Below, piece by piece: positions 54,038 through 63,102 of a DNA stretch of 64,000 bases (position 1 is the stretch's first letter; each line of letters opens with the position of its first letter). The stretch spans positions 1 through 64,000 of the forward strand of contig NZ_BPQE01000009.1 in the NCBI RefSeq assembly GCF_022179085.1, written 5' to 3'. The notes beneath the pieces are model-generated. The model searched no databases and had not been told where the DNA came from. It saw nothing but the letters and a program-made list of their open reading frames with translations. This DNA comes from Methylobacterium aerolatum (GTDB taxonomy: Bacteria; Pseudomonadota; Alphaproteobacteria; Rhizobiales; Beijerinckiaceae). A program made the translations under genes and the position numbers.

Positions 54038-55576
54038 ATGTCCGATCTCACCGTCGAGATGGTTCAGCGCGGGCGTGGCCCCTCGACGCAGGAGGCCGCC
54101 CGCCGCCTCGGTGTCGCCCGCGAGATCCGCTCCGCCCGGGAGCGGCTGACCTCGCGCACCGGCCTGGAACGCGCCTTCGACCACGAGTTGCTCCGGCACT
54201 ACGCGCAGTACCGGGCCGGATCCGGCATCCCCCTCGGCGTCTTCGCCATGGCGCTCGCCGCCGCCGCTACCGCCTGGGTGCCCGTGGCCGTGGCCGGGAC
54301 CTGGGCGCTGTGCGTGTTCCTGGTGATCACGCTGAACTCCATGATCAGCCGCCGCTTCCTCGGCGCCGACCCGGATCAGGTCGATCTCGTCCGGTGGCGC
54401 TGGCGCTTCGCGGGGGGCGAGGCCCTGCAGAGCCTCGTCTGGTCGGCGATGATCGGGCTCGGCGCGACGGGCGGCTGGACCTTCGCCCTGTTCGGCCTCG
54501 TCATCGCGGCGGCGGTGGCGACGATGCTCGCCGCGACGGTGCCGGCGGCGGCGGTGGCGGCCCTCCTGCCGCTCTGCGCCGCCACGCTCTGCCTGCTGAC
54601 CTTTTCCAGCGGCGTGGACACGGTGATGCTGGTCGCCATGGCCGCGGGCACGCAGGTCTTCTTCCTCGGCCTGTCGCGGCGCCTCTACGCCTCGACGGTG
54701 GGCGCCCTGCACTCCCGGGCGGAGAAGGACGCCGTGTTCGGCGAACTGGAGCAGGCCAAGGCCAATTCGGACGAGGCCCGCCGCCGGGCGGAGGAGGCGA
54801 ACCTCGCCAAGTCGCGCTTCCTCGCCACCATGAGCCACGAGCTGCGCACCCCGCTCAACGCCATCCTCGGCTTCTCGGAGGTGATGAAGAACGAGGTGTT
54901 CGGCGCCCACGCCGCGCCCTCCTACCGGGAATACTCGAACGACATCCACGACAGCGGGATGCACCTCCTCAACCTCATCAACGAGATCCTCGACCTGTCG
55001 CGGATCGAGGCGGGGCGCTACGAGCTGAACGAGGAGCCGGTGCTGCTGGCCGGCGTGGTGGAGGAGTGCCGCCACATGATGGCCCTCAGGGCCAAGGCGA
55101 AGAACCAGATCGTCCACGCCTCGGTGGACAGCTCCCTGCCCCGCCTCTGGGCGGACGAGCGGGCGCTGCGCCAGATCGTGCTGAACCTTCTCTCGAACGC
55201 GGTGAAGTTCACCCCGCCCGGCGGCGAGATCTGGCTGACGGTGGGCTGGACGCCGCTCGGCGGCCAATACCTCTCGGTGCGGGACAGCGGCCCCGGCATC
55301 CCCGAGGACGAACTCGGGACCGTGATGTCCTCCTTCGGCCGGGGAGCGCTCGCCATCAAGACGGCCGAGCAGGGCTCCGGGCTGGGCCTGCCGATCGTGA
55401 AGGGCCTCGTGGAACTGCACGGCGGGCAGTTCCAGCTCCGCTCGCGCCCCCGCGAGGGCACGGAGGTCATCGTCACCCTGCCCGCCGCGCGGGCGATGGA
55501 CACGCTGCCCCCCGTCACGGACGAGGAGCCCGCGACCGCCCCGGAGCCGAAGCGGACCTCGCGCCGGGCCGCCTGA
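54038..55576 (+). CDS. Membrane sensor histidine kinase
   Basis: The 512-aa protein has six membrane segments in two groups (about residues 65-105 and 130-215), then a short coiled coil, a HisKA domain with the phospho-acceptor histidine in MSHELRTPLNAILGFSEVMK (near residue 268) and a HATPase domain (LLSNAVKFTPPG, VRDSGPGIPEDEL, GSGLGLPIVKGLVELHGG). These domains resemble DivJ/PleC-type cell-cycle kinases of Hyphomicrobiales. No response regulator is nearby, so the partner is unknown. An ATG at 54038 was chosen over the TTG at 54029. Confidence 0.9.
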   Translation: MSDLTVEMVQRGRGPSTQEAARRLGVAREIRSARERLTSRTGLERAFDHELLRHYAQYRAGSGIPLGVFAMALAAAATAWVPVAVAGTWALCVFLVITLNSMISRRFLGADPDQVDLVRWRWRFAGGEALQSLVWSAMIGLGATGGWTFALFGLVIAAAVATMLAATVPAAAVAALLPLCAATLCLLTFSSGVDTVMLVAMAAGTQVFFLGLSRRLYASTVGALHSRAEKDAVFGELEQAKANSDEARRRAEEANLAKSRFLATMSHELRTPLNAILGFSEVMKNEVFGAHAAPSYREYSNDIHDSGMHLLNLINEILDLSRIEAGRYELNEEPVLLAGVVEECRHMMALRAKAKNQIVHASVDSSLPRLWADERALRQIVLNLLSNAVKFTPPGGEIWLTVGWTPLGGQYLSVRDSGPGIPEDELGTVMSSFGRGALAIKTAEQGSGLGLPIVKGLVELHGGQFQLRSRPREGTEVIVTLPAARAMDTLPPVTDEEPATAPEPKRTSRRAA

Positions 55577-55809
55577 GGCACGCCGCACCGGTGCGGGCGC
55601 GGGCGACGCAGCGGGCGGGGCGATCCGGGGACGGCGGCCGTCCGTTCACGCCCCCGCGCCTCGGTCAGGCCGCCGTCCCGCCCGCAAAGACGCTCGCCCG
55701 TTGAAACCATGACGGCCCGGTCGGCGTACCGGTGGCAGCCGCATCTCGGGCCGCACTCCGACAAATTCCTTGTCCCCGACCGGGCGGCCGGTACTGGAGT
55801 GGCCCGGCC

Positions 55810-57000
55810 ATGAGACCGATCGACCGTCCGTCCGCCCCCGTGCGTCCTGCCGCCTGGCCGGTGGTCGGCGCGGGCGTGATCGCGCTGGCCGTGGCCATGG
55901 GGATCGGCCGCTTCGCCTTCACGCCCCTGATGCCGCTGATGATGCGCGACGGCACCCTCACGGCCGCCATCGGGGCGGAGTGGGCTGCGGCGAACTATGT
56001 CGGCTATCTCGCCGGGGCGCTCACGGCGTCGCTCTTCGCGGGCCATCCCTGGCGGGGGTTGGCCGCGAGCCTCCTCGGCGTGGCGGCGACGACCCTGGCG
56101 ATGGCCCTGGCCGACGGAGGCGCATCGGATCTCCTCGGCGCCTCCCTGAGAGCCTTCGCGGGCCTGTTCAGCGCGTGGTCGCTCATCTGCGCCAGCGGGT
56201 GGTGCCTCCCGGAACTGGCCCGGCGGGGGAGACCCCAGCGGGGCGCCTGGATCTTCACGGGCGTCGGGGCCGGCATCGCGCTGGCCGGAGCCCTCGCATG
56301 GCTCGGCGGGCGCCAGCCGGCCCGGACCCTCTGGGTCGAACTCGGCCTCCTGGCGGCGCTGGGCGCCCTGGCCGTCCTATTGCTGCCGCGGGGGCAGGGC
56401 ACGACGCCCACCGACCCGGCGGAGCGGGAGGCGGCGGCCACCGCGCGGGCGCCGGGCCGGGGCACCGCGGGCCTGATCCTGTGCTACGGCACCTTCGGCT
56501 TCGGCTACATCGTGCCGGCGACGTTCCTGCCGGCCATGGCCCGGGCGATGACGCCCGATCCCCTGGTCTTCGGCCTCGCCTGGCCGGTCTTCGGCCTGGC
56601 CGCCGCCCTCTCGGTGGCGGGCGTGGCGGGATGGCTGCCGCGCGTGTCGCGCCTGCGCCTCTGGGCGACGGTGCAGGGCGTCATGGCGCTGGGCACGGCC
56701 TTGCCCCTGGTCTCACGGACCCTGTGGGCGGTGACGGCCTCGGCGGTGCTGGTGGGCGGGACCTTCATGGTGGCCACCATGGCCGGGCTGCAGCTCGCCC
56801 GCGAGGTGCGCCCCGACGACCCGACCCCCTTGCTCTCGCGGATGACCGCCGCCTTTGCGGCCGGGCAGATCGCGGGGCCGCTCCTCGTCCGCGCCCTCGG
56901 GGGCGGCCAGGAAGCCCTGACCCTCACCGGCGCCCTGGCGACGCTCCTCCTGCTGCTGACGGCCGCGTGGCTGTGGCGCGAGGGGCGGCGGGGGGCCTGA
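55810..57000 (+). CDS. MFS transporter, YbfB/YjiJ family
   Basis: The 396-aa protein has about 12 membrane segments. Its start GVIALAVAMGIGRFAFTPLMP is the hallmark of the YbfB/YjiJ family, and TYGTFGFGYIVPATFLPAMA opens the second half. Family substrates are unknown. The start ATG lies 10 bases after a ggagtgg ribosome binding site. It follows the kinase gene by 233 bp. Confidence 0.87.
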   Translation: MRPIDRPSAPVRPAAWPVVGAGVIALAVAMGIGRFAFTPLMPLMMRDGTLTAAIGAEWAAANYVGYLAGALTASLFAGHPWRGLAASLLGVAATTLAMALADGGASDLLGASLRAFAGLFSAWSLICASGWCLPELARRGRPQRGAWIFTGVGAGIALAGALAWLGGRQPARTLWVELGLLAALGALAVLLLPRGQGTTPTDPAEREAAATARAPGRGTAGLILCYGTFGFGYIVPATFLPAMARAMTPDPLVFGLAWPVFGLAAALSVAGVAGWLPRVSRLRLWATVQGVMALGTALPLVSRTLWAVTASAVLVGGTFMVATMAGLQLAREVRPDDPTPLLSRMTAAFAAGQIAGPLLVRALGGGQEALTLTGALATLLLLLTAAWLWREGRRGA

Positions 57001-57012
57001 GGCCTCGCCCCG

Positions 57013-57303
57013 TCAATCCCGAGCCCTGCTGTGGGCCGCCTTGTAGACCGCGTCGCGATCCCTGCGGCCGACCGCCACGACGAGGACAAGCAGTTCGCCG
57101 TCCCGCACTTCATGGACCAGCCGGTAGCCCGCACCGCGAAGCTTGATCTTGTAGCGCTCCTTCGTCCCGTGCAGGTGGACGGAAGGAATTTTCGGGTTCT
57201 CGAGCCGCTCGATGAGCCTTGCCTTGAACTGGTCTCGTATCGTGGCACCGAGCGTGCGCCACTCCTTCAGCGCCTCATCGAGGAAGGCGAGCTCATAGCT
57301 CAT
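57013..57303 (-). CDS. relE: RelE-family toxin
   Basis: RelE-type toxins cut mRNA on the ribosome. The 96-aa protein is complete: MSYELAFLDEALKEWRTLGA, then IPSVHLHGTKERYKIKL, YRLVHEVRDGELLVLVVAVGRRDRDAVY, a normal RelE pattern with basic residues and the C-terminal Y. Its start overlaps the antitoxin stop by 11 bases, a sign of translational coupling. The partner antitoxin gene is frameshifted, so toxin activity is uncertain. Confidence 0.88.
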   Translation of the reverse strand: MSYELAFLDEALKEWRTLGATIRDQFKARLIERLENPKIPSVHLHGTKERYKIKLRGAGYRLVHEVRDGELLVLVVAVGRRDRDAVYKAAHSRARD

Positions 57304-57540
57304 CGAGGGAGACCCGGCGGATCGCCTGCCCCTCCCTGGCATCGTCGAGGGCGTTCAGTTCCAGGTCCTCGAGCCGCTCCAGCAACGCCTCATAGGCCCG
57401 GCCGGGATGCAATTGAAGGCCGGCTCGTTGCGATTGAGGATCGCGACGGGACATCCGTCCCCGGCGGCCACCGTGCCCATCGGGTTCTTCTTCAGGTCCG
57501 AAATGCTGGCGACGGTCGTGGCATGAACGGCATGAGGCAT
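57293..57540 (-). pseudogene. Phd/YefM- or RelB-type antitoxin gene, frameshifted
   Basis: The first frame reads MPHAVHATTVASISDLKKNP and then MGTVAAGDGCPVAILNRNEP and AFNCIPA, a normal antitoxin start. It then runs out of frame. The second frame resumes AYEALLERLEDLELNALDDA and REGQAIRRVSLDEL before the TGA that overlaps relE. One base appears to be missing near 57396-57404 (GGCCGGGCCTATGAG, where GGCCGGxGCCTATGAG is expected). It may be a real mutation or a sequencing error in a GC-rich run. Confidence 0.8.
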
Positions 57541-57600
57541 GGAGCGCGCTCCCCTTCGTACCCGTCCTGGCACCATAAACTGGTCATGATGAGGATGGCC

Positions 57601-58017
57601 TCAGCCCAATCCCCCCATCGCCCGCACCAGGGCCCATTCCTCCGCACTCACCGGCTGCACCGAAAGCCGCGAGTTGTTGACGAGCACCATATCCTTGAGC
57701 GCCGCCTCGGCCTTGATCGCGTCGAGGGTGACGGGGATCGTCATCGGTTCGACGGCCTTGACGTCGACCATGCCGAAGCGGCCCGTCTCGTCGGTATGGT
57801 CGGGGTAGTAGGGACGGATCACCTCCACCACGCCGACCACCGCCTTGCCCTCGTTCGAGTGGTAGAAGAACCCCTGCTCGCCGACCTGCATGGCCATCAG
57901 CTGCTTCTTGGCGAGGTGGTTGCGCACGCCGTTCCAGAAGGTGCCGGCCTCACCGGCCGCGACCTGCTGCTCCCAGGACCACGTCGCGGGTTCGGACTTG
58001 AACAACCAGTACGCCAT
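57601..58017 (-). CDS. EVE domain protein (PUA-like)
   Basis: The 138-aa protein starts AYWLFKSEPATWSWEQQVAA, the classical opening of EVE-domain proteins related to thymocyte nuclear protein 1. It continues WNGVRNHLAKKQLMAMQVGE and GFFYHSNEGKAVVGVVEV. EVE domains probably bind modified bases in RNA or DNA; their role in bacteria is unsettled. It follows gpsA beyond a family A repeat on the same strand. Confidence 0.92.
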   Translation of the reverse strand: MAYWLFKSEPATWSWEQQVAAGEAGTFWNGVRNHLAKKQLMAMQVGEQGFFYHSNEGKAVVGVVEVIRPYYPDHTDETGRFGMVDVKAVEPMTIPVTLDAIKAEAALKDMVLVNNSRLSVQPVSAEEWALVRAMGGLG

Positions 58018-58037
58018 CGGGGTCTCACGAACGTCAT

Positions 58038-58146
58038 GGGTGTCCAGCGGGCCGAGCCCTCTGGCGGGTGCAGCAGGGCGGCGCCCTGCGATGCCAGGGG
58101 CTTTGCCCCTGGACCCCACCACAGGACTCGTCCTTTGGGATCCCTG
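58038..58146 (+). repeat. Multi-hairpin repeat, family A (copy A6)
   Basis: The module is complete: ccagcgggccgagccctctgg, gcagggcggcgccctgc, ccaggggctttgcccctgg and aggactcgtcct. It lies between the gpsA stop and the EVE gene start, the only copy not next to a convergent gene end. Confidence 0.88.
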
Positions 58147-58152
58147 GTTTCT

Positions 58153-59145
58153 TCAATCCATTTCGCCGCGTAGCGGGCGGGCGAGAAGCCTCGCGGCGAC
58201 CGTATCCACATCGGTCTGCCCCGCCACCAGGGCGGCGACCGCCTCGGCCACCGGCATCTCGACGCTCCGTGCCTTCGCGAGGCCCGTCAGCGCCGCCGCC
58301 GTGAAGGCGCCCTCGGCGAGCTTGCCGCCGGAGGCCTCCTCCGGGCTCGCCCCGGCGCCGAGGCGCTGGCCGAAGGCGAAGTTGCGCGATTGCGGCGAGC
58401 CCGCCGTCAGCACGAGGTCGCCGAGGCCCGACAGGCCCATCAGCGTCTCCGGCCGCCCGCCGAAGGCCCGGGCGAAGCGCATCAGCTCCGCGAAGGCCCG
58501 GGCGATGAGGGCGGCGCGGGCGCTCTCGCCCAGGCCCCGTCCGGCGACGATCCCGCAGGCGATGGCGAGCACGTTCTTGCCCGCCCCGCCGATCTCGACG
58601 CCGCGCACGTCGTCGGTGTGGTAGAGCCGGAAGGTCGGCCCCGAAAGCAGGGCCGAGAGCGAGGCCGCGAGGGCCGCATCCGTGCAGGCGAGCGTCACGG
58701 CGGTGGGCAACCCCCGGGACACGTCCGCCGCGAAGCTCGGGCCGGAGAGCACCGCCACCGGCGTCCCGGCGGGCAGCACCTCGGCGGCCACCGCACTCAG
58801 GAAGCTGTCGCTGCCGCGCTCGATGCCCTTGGCGCAGAGGATCACAGGCCCCGCGCCGGCCAGCGGCCCGGCGAGTTGCCCGAGCACCCCGCGCAGGGTC
58901 TGGGCCGGCACGACGAGGAGGGTGGCCCGTGCCCCCGCGAGGTCCTCCGCCCCCGCCGTCGCCCGGACGGACCCGTGCAGCGGCACGCCGGGCAGGTAGC
59001 GCGCATTCTCCCGCTGCGCCTGCATCCGCGCGGCGGCCTCCGCATCGCGCAGCCACAGGGTGACGGGATGGCCGGCGGCGGCGGCCGCGTTGGCGAGCGC
59101 CGTGCCCCAGGCCCCGCCGCCGACGACGTTCACGGACGTGCTCAT
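58153..59145 (-). CDS. gpsA: Glycerol-3-phosphate dehydrogenase [NAD(P)+]
   Basis: GpsA reduces dihydroxyacetone phosphate to sn-glycerol 3-phosphate for phospholipid synthesis. The 330-aa protein has the NAD-binding motif VVGGGAWGTALANAAA, the CAKGIERGS segment, the catalytic lysine in IGGAGKNVLAIACG (near residue 187) and GLSGLGDLVLT. It is the last gene of a tsaD-GNAT-gpsA operon; its ATG overlaps the preceding stop by four bases. Confidence 0.95.
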   Translation of the reverse strand: MSTSVNVVGGGAWGTALANAAAAAGHPVTLWLRDAEAAARMQAQRENARYLPGVPLHGSVRATAGAEDLAGARATLLVVPAQTLRGVLGQLAGPLAGAGPVILCAKGIERGSDSFLSAVAAEVLPAGTPVAVLSGPSFAADVSRGLPTAVTLACTDAALAASLSALLSGPTFRLYHTDDVRGVEIGGAGKNVLAIACGIVAGRGLGESARAALIARAFAELMRFARAFGGRPETLMGLSGLGDLVLTAGSPQSRNFAFGQRLGAGASPEEASGGKLAEGAFTAAALTGLAKARSVEMPVAEAVAALVAGQTDVDTVAARLLARPLRGEMD

Positions 59146-59999
59146 GCGGGCAGATCCAGTCTGTACAGGACGTGCGCCTTCAGCGGCCCCACCGGCACCG
59201 CAGGATGGTCGAACGTTCCGGAAAAGCTCATGCCGAGGCGCTCCATCACCTTCCGCGAACGCCGATTGCCCTCGGCCGTGAAGGCGATCACCGCACCGAC
59301 GCCGCAGCGAGTCGAAACGTCCGCCAGGGCCAGCCGGGCGCCACGGGTCGCAAGCCCCTGTCCCCAGGCATCCCGGGCCAGCCGCCACATCAACTCGACG
59401 GGCGAGTCGCGCTCCCGGCCGCCCGGAAGGGGGAGGGGGTGACGCAGTCGCGCGGCACCGACGAAGCCGACGAAGCGCCCGGTCCACTCGACCGCCCACG
59501 GCCCGAACCCGTTCTCAGCGAACGATCCGTCGAGGAACCTGGCTTGAGCCCGGCTCACATCTTCGGGGAAGGGCGCAGGACAATAAGCCATCACCTCCGG
59601 ATCGGCGTTGAGCGCCGCGAAGGCGGTCTCATCGTCCGGCTTCCAGCGGCGCAGCCGAAACCCGTCGCCTTCGAGAGTCGTCGGCGGGGGGGCCACCCGC
59701 AGCTTCCCCCGCCACGCCAGGGAGCGCCGGTTGAGGGCGGCGAGGTCGGCCTCACCGGCGAGGACCCTCTCGCCGAGCGCGATGGCCGCCTCCAGCCGGT
59801 CGGCGGGCATGTTCGCGTGGGCGGGCGGCCTGACGTGGTCGCGCCAGGGGCCGCCGCAGGCATGGTCGAGCAGGATGCGGGCGAAGCAATGGTCGAGGCG
59901 CACCGGCCAGTCCGGGCGGCTCCGCGCGGCCTCCGGCAGGCGGCGCTCCGCGAGGTCGCGCCACACGGCGCGCCGGTCGGAGACGGGCGCCGCGCTCAT
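59142..59999 (-). CDS. GNAT acetyltransferase with an extra N-terminal domain
   Basis: The 285-aa protein has a C-terminal RimJ/RimL-type GNAT domain (about residues 105-285, [38 protein letters not shown] as acetyl-CoA loop). The first 100 residues ([36 protein letters not shown]) look like a separate helical module. It overlaps tsaD upstream and gpsA downstream by four bases each, so it is locked into that operon. The target is unknown; modification of a protein N-terminus is one possibility. Confidence 0.8.
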   Translation of the reverse strand: MSAAPVSDRRAVWRDLAERRLPEAARSRPDWPVRLDHCFARILLDHACGGPWRDHVRPPAHANMPADRLEAAIALGERVLAGEADLAALNRRSLAWRGKLRVAPPPTTLEGDGFRLRRWKPDDETAFAALNADPEVMAYCPAPFPEDVSRAQARFLDGSFAENGFGPWAVEWTGRFVGFVGAARLRHPLPLPGGRERDSPVELMWRLARDAWGQGLATRGARLALADVSTRCGVGAVIAFTAEGNRRSRKVMERLGMSFSGTFDHPAVPVGPLKAHVLYRLDLPA

Positions 60000-61051
60000 G
60001 CGGCGGTCACGGGCGCCGACTCCACCGCGAGGGACCAGCGGGGCCGGGCCGGCGCGGTGAGGTCGTCCACGAGGCCGAGCCGCAGGCGCTCCAGCCCCGC
60101 CCAGGCAATCATCGCGCCGTTGTCGCCGCAGAGGGCGAGGGGCGGGGCCACGAAGGCGAGCCCGGCCTCGCCGGCGAGGGCGGCGAGGGCCCGGCGGATG
60201 GCGCCGTTGGCCGCGACGCCGCCGGCGGCGACGAGGGCGGTGGGCCGCCCCGCCACGTCCGAGAAGCCGCGCAGGGCCACCCGCGCCCGGTCGATCACCA
60301 CGTCCACCACGGCGGCCTGGAAGCCGGCGCAGAGGTCGGCCACGTCGCGCTCGGCCAGCGGCGCGATGCGCTCGGCCTCGATCCGCAGGGCGGTCTTGAG
60401 GCCGGAGAGGGAGAAATCCGCGGTCCGCCGCCCGAGCATCGGCCGGGGCAGGGCGAAGCGCTCGGGGTCGCCGTCCTCCGCCATGCGCTCCACCGCCGGG
60501 CCGCCGGGATAGCCGAGCCCCAGGAGCTTGGCCGCCTTGTCGAAGGCCTCGCCGATGGCGTCGTCGATGGTGCCGCCGAGGCGCACGTAATCGCCGACCC
60601 CGCGCACGGCGACGAGCTGGGTGTGGCCGCCAGAGGCCAGCAACAGCAGGTAGGGGAAGTCGAGCCCGTCCGTCAGCCGGGCGGTGAGCGCGTGCGCCTC
60701 CAGGTGGTTCACTGCGAGCAGCGGCTTGTTGGCGACGAGCGACAGGGTCTTGGCCGTGACGAGGCCGACGAGCACCCCGCCGATCAGCCCCGGCCCCGCC
60801 GCCACGGCGATGCCGTCGAGGTCGGCGAGCGACGTCCCCGCCCGCTCCAGTGCGCGGGCCACGAGGCGGTCCAGCACCTCCACATGGGCGCGGGCGGCGA
60901 TCTCGGGGACGACGCCGCCATAGACGGCGTGCTCGGCGATCTGGCTCAACACCTCGTTCGAGCGGATCTGCGGCATCCCGTCGGGATCGACGGAGACCAC
61001 CGCGGCGGCGGTCTCATCGCAGGTGGTCTCGATGCCGAGCACGGTCTTCAC
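59996..61051 (-). CDS. tsaD: tRNA N6-threonylcarbamoyladenosine transferase
   Basis: TsaD transfers the threonylcarbamoyl group to A37 of ANN-decoding tRNAs, together with TsaB and TsaE. The 351-aa protein starts with GTG ([15 protein letters not shown]) after a ggggag ribosome binding site. The metal-binding histidines are in NHLEAHAL (near residue 115), with [28 protein letters not shown] and a C-terminal [10 protein letters not shown]. TsaB and TsaE are not in this window. Confidence 0.96.
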   Translation of the reverse strand: MKTVLGIETTCDETAAAVVSVDPDGMPQIRSNEVLSQIAEHAVYGGVVPEIAARAHVEVLDRLVARALERAGTSLADLDGIAVAAGPGLIGGVLVGLVTAKTLSLVANKPLLAVNHLEAHALTARLTDGLDFPYLLLLASGGHTQLVAVRGVGDYVRLGGTIDDAIGEAFDKAAKLLGLGYPGGPAVERMAEDGDPERFALPRPMLGRRTADFSLSGLKTALRIEAERIAPLAERDVADLCAGFQAAVVDVVIDRARVALRGFSDVAGRPTALVAAGGVAANGAIRRALAALAGEAGLAFVAPPLALCGDNGAMIAWAGLERLRLGLVDDLTAPARPRWSLAVESAPVTAA

Positions 61052-61147
61052 GTCGCGAACTCCCCGGGCGTCCGGGCGCCAGTCTACCCCGGATTGTGCG
61101 CATCCGCCCCGCTCCATTCGGAGACGGGGCGGTCGGATGGACAAAAA

Positions 61148-61357
61148 TCAGTCGACGGCGACCATCACGTCGGAGGCCTTCACCACGACATAGGCCGGGC
61201 CGCCGGTGACGAGCTTGAGGCTCTCGACCGCCTCGTTGGTGATGGCGGCCGTGACGACCTGGCCGGGGCTGATCTCGATCTTCACATGCGCCGTGGTGGC
61301 GCCCTTCTCGATCGAGACGACCGTGCCCTTGAGAACGTTGCGTGCGCTGATCTTCAT
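61148..61357 (-). CDS. Mop-type molybdenum-pterin/molybdate-binding protein (TOBE domain)
   Basis: The 69-aa protein is a single TOBE/Mop domain: KISARNVLKGTVVSIEKGAT, TAAITNEAVESLKL and VKASDVMVAVD are the standard pattern. Mop proteins bind and buffer molybdate or tungstate as hexamers. No molybdate transporter is nearby, but a molybdenum hydroxylase lies 8 kb to the left. It lies 96 bp upstream of tsaD on the same strand. Confidence 0.9.
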   Translation of the reverse strand: MKISARNVLKGTVVSIEKGATTAHVKIEISPGQVVTAAITNEAVESLKLVTGGPAYVVVKASDVMVAVD

Positions 61358-61456
61358 GGTGTCGGGGTTCCCTCAGCCGCGCCGGGGCGGCGTCGCGGCG
61401 GGTCCTACCCCATCGGGCGGCGGGGGGCGACCCGCCCCGTGCGCGCCATCGCGCCT

Positions 61457-61819
61457 TCACGCGCCGGTTGCGTCGATCTCGTCCTCGCCCGGCTCCTCGC
61501 CTTCCTCCTCCGGGATGGGCTTGGCCCCCCAGCCGTCCAGGGTCTGGTTGAGGTCGTCGAGGATGAAGTGCCTGGCGCTGTCCCGGTCGTATCCCTCCGC
61601 GAGGAGGTCGTCGTAATCGGTGAAGACGTGCCGGGCATAGGCGATCAGGGCGAGGCGCGCGGCCGTCTCCGGCGCGGCCTTGCGCAGGCCGGGGCTCGCC
61701 AGCGCCCGGTCCACCACCGCCCCCGATTCGAACGCCGGCAGGCGCGGGGCAAGGCGGGCGAGGGCCTCCGTCACGGCGGTGCGGCGGTCCGGTACCGTCG
61801 GTCGAGGGGGCGGCTTCAC
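61457..61819 (-). CDS. DUF2293-like protein, 120 aa
   Basis: The start is GTG and overlaps the BrnA stop by four bases (GTGA). The core RLALIAYARHVFTDYDDLLA followed by EGYDRDSARHFI resembles DUF2293 (RH..TDYD.LL..G..R..AR). The tail is acidic. Function is unknown; co-translation with a toxin-antitoxin pair is unusual. Confidence 0.7.
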   Translation of the reverse strand: MKPPPRPTVPDRRTAVTEALARLAPRLPAFESGAVVDRALASPGLRKAAPETAARLALIAYARHVFTDYDDLLAEGYDRDSARHFILDDLNQTLDGWGAKPIPEEEGEEPGEDEIDATGA

Positions 61820-62079
61820 GACCGGTGCGGCGGCTCCTGCAACGCCCGTTCGATCGCCAAACGCATGAATCGCTGGGTTGGCATCCCCGCCTGCTCGGCG
61901 CGAGCGCGCACCGCATCGAGGAGACTCTCGGGCAGGCGCAAACTCACGGACTTATCCTTGCGCCGCAGTTCGAAGCGCACAGGCACCATGTCCGAGAAGT
62001 CGTAGTCGGCCAGATCGGCAGAAGCCACGAACTCCTCGGCAGCCTTATCGCTGTCCAGAACCGGAAACGGCATTTTCAT
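61816..62079 (-). CDS. brnA: BrnA/CopG-type ribbon-helix-helix antitoxin
   Basis: The 87-aa protein has a partly acidic N-terminus (MPFPVLDSDKAAEEFVASAD) that would wrap the toxin, and a C-terminal ribbon-helix-helix (DKSVSLRLPESLLDAVRARA, MPTQRFMRLAIERAL). This fits the CopG-like antitoxins that pair with BrnT. Its start lies within the end of the brnT frame (35-base overlap). It probably represses its own promoter. Confidence 0.85.
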   Translation of the reverse strand: MKMPFPVLDSDKAAEEFVASADLADYDFSDMVPVRFELRRKDKSVSLRLPESLLDAVRARAEQAGMPTQRFMRLAIERALQEPPHRS

Positions 62080-62350
62080 AATGGTCGATCTCCTTCCTGT
62101 GCATGTATCGGGCACTCAACGGTCGGATGAGTTGCAACCCGCTCCGGCGACGCCACGTGAACACCACGAAGACATACCGCCCCTCCAGGGTCCTTCCGAC
62201 TGCACGGAAGCGAACCTCCCTGATTGGATAAGAGTCCGGACCGACCCATAGGACGCCTGCGAAAGCCGCCTCGATTTCAGGGATCGACAGGCCGTGCTTA
62301 CGGCACTTGTCCCGATTACCCTCATCCCAATCGAAACCATCGGCCTCGAT
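62045..62350 (-). CDS. brnT: BrnT-family toxin frame without a normal start codon
   Basis: The frame reads IEADGFDWDEGNRDKCRKHG, LSIPEIEAAFAGVLWVGPDS, YPIREVRFRAVGRTLEGRYV, FVVFTWRRRSGLQLIRPLSA and RYMHRKEIDHYE, an essentially complete BrnT. An in-frame TGA lies at 62360-62362, and between it and the first conserved residue there is no ATG, GTG or TTG. ATC at 62350 or ACG at 62356 would have to serve as start, both very rare, or the toxin has lost its start and is silent. Confidence 0.75.
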   Translation of the reverse strand: MEADGFDWDEGNRDKCRKHGLSIPEIEAAFAGVLWVGPDSYPIREVRFRAVGRTLEGRYVFVVFTWRRRSGLQLIRPLSARYMHRKEIDHYENAVSGSGQR

Positions 62351-62432
62351 CCGGCCCGTCCCTCAACCAAAGATGTAGTGCTTTTGCAGATACATTCGCA
62401 ATGCCGGATCGAGAGGGCCGGCTCGCCAAAGC

Positions 62433-62458
62433 AAAAGGGGCCGCCCGAAGGCAGCCCC
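62433..62458 (-). terminator. Rho-independent terminator of rpsD
   Basis: On the minus strand GGGGCTGCC-ttcg-GGCGGCCCC is followed by TTTTG. It has one mismatch in the stem and lies about 26 bases after the rpsD stop. Confidence 0.75.
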
Positions 62459-62484
62459 CTGTATCCGTCAGGCTGGGAAGGACC

Positions 62485-63102
62485 TCAGCGCGAGTAGAAC
62501 TCGATCACGAGGTTCGGCTCCATCTGCACCGGGTACGGAACCTCGGAGAGGCCCGGCACGCGGGTGACGCGGGCGGTCATCTTGGCGTGATCGACCTCGA
62601 TGTAGTCCGGCACGTCGCGCTCGGCGAGCTGGCTCGCCACGATGACGATCTCGAGCTGGCGGGAGGATTCCTTGACCTCGATGAGGTCGCCGGCCTTCAC
62701 CTGATAGCTCGGGATGTTGACGCGCACGCCGTTCACCTTGATGTGCCCGTGGTTCACGAACTGGCGGGCGGCGAAGGGGGTGGCGACGAACTTGGAGCGG
62801 TACACCACGGCGTCGAGGCGGCGCTCGAGCAGGCCGATCAGGTTCTCGCCCGAGTCGCCGCGCAGGCGAATCGCCTCGGCGTAGTAGCGGCGGAACTGCT
62901 TCTCGGTGATGTTGCCGTAGTAGCCCTTGAGCTTCTGCTTGGCGCGCAGCTGCGTGCCGAAGTCGCTCATCTTGCCCTTACGGCGCTGGCCGTGCTGGCC
63001 GGGGCCGTACTCGCGGCGGTTCACGGGGCTCTTCGGGCGGCCCCAGATGTTCTGGCCCATGCGGCGGTCGAGCTTGTGCTTGGCCTGAATCCGCTTCGAC
63101 AT
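62485..63102 (-). CDS. rpsD: 30S ribosomal protein S4
   Basis: S4 is a primary 16S rRNA-binding protein of the small subunit. The 205-aa protein starts [20 protein letters not shown] and has the S4 RNA-binding domain ([37 protein letters not shown]). ATG at 63102 follows gagagga. It stands alone, which is common in Hyphomicrobiales, and ends in a terminator. Confidence 0.98.
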   Translation of the reverse strand: MSKRIQAKHKLDRRMGQNIWGRPKSPVNRREYGPGQHGQRRKGKMSDFGTQLRAKQKLKGYYGNITEKQFRRYYAEAIRLRGDSGENLIGLLERRLDAVVYRSKFVATPFAARQFVNHGHIKVNGVRVNIPSYQVKAGDLIEVKESSRQLEIVIVASQLAERDVPDYIEVDHAKMTARVTRVPGLSEVPYPVQMEPNLVIEFYSR

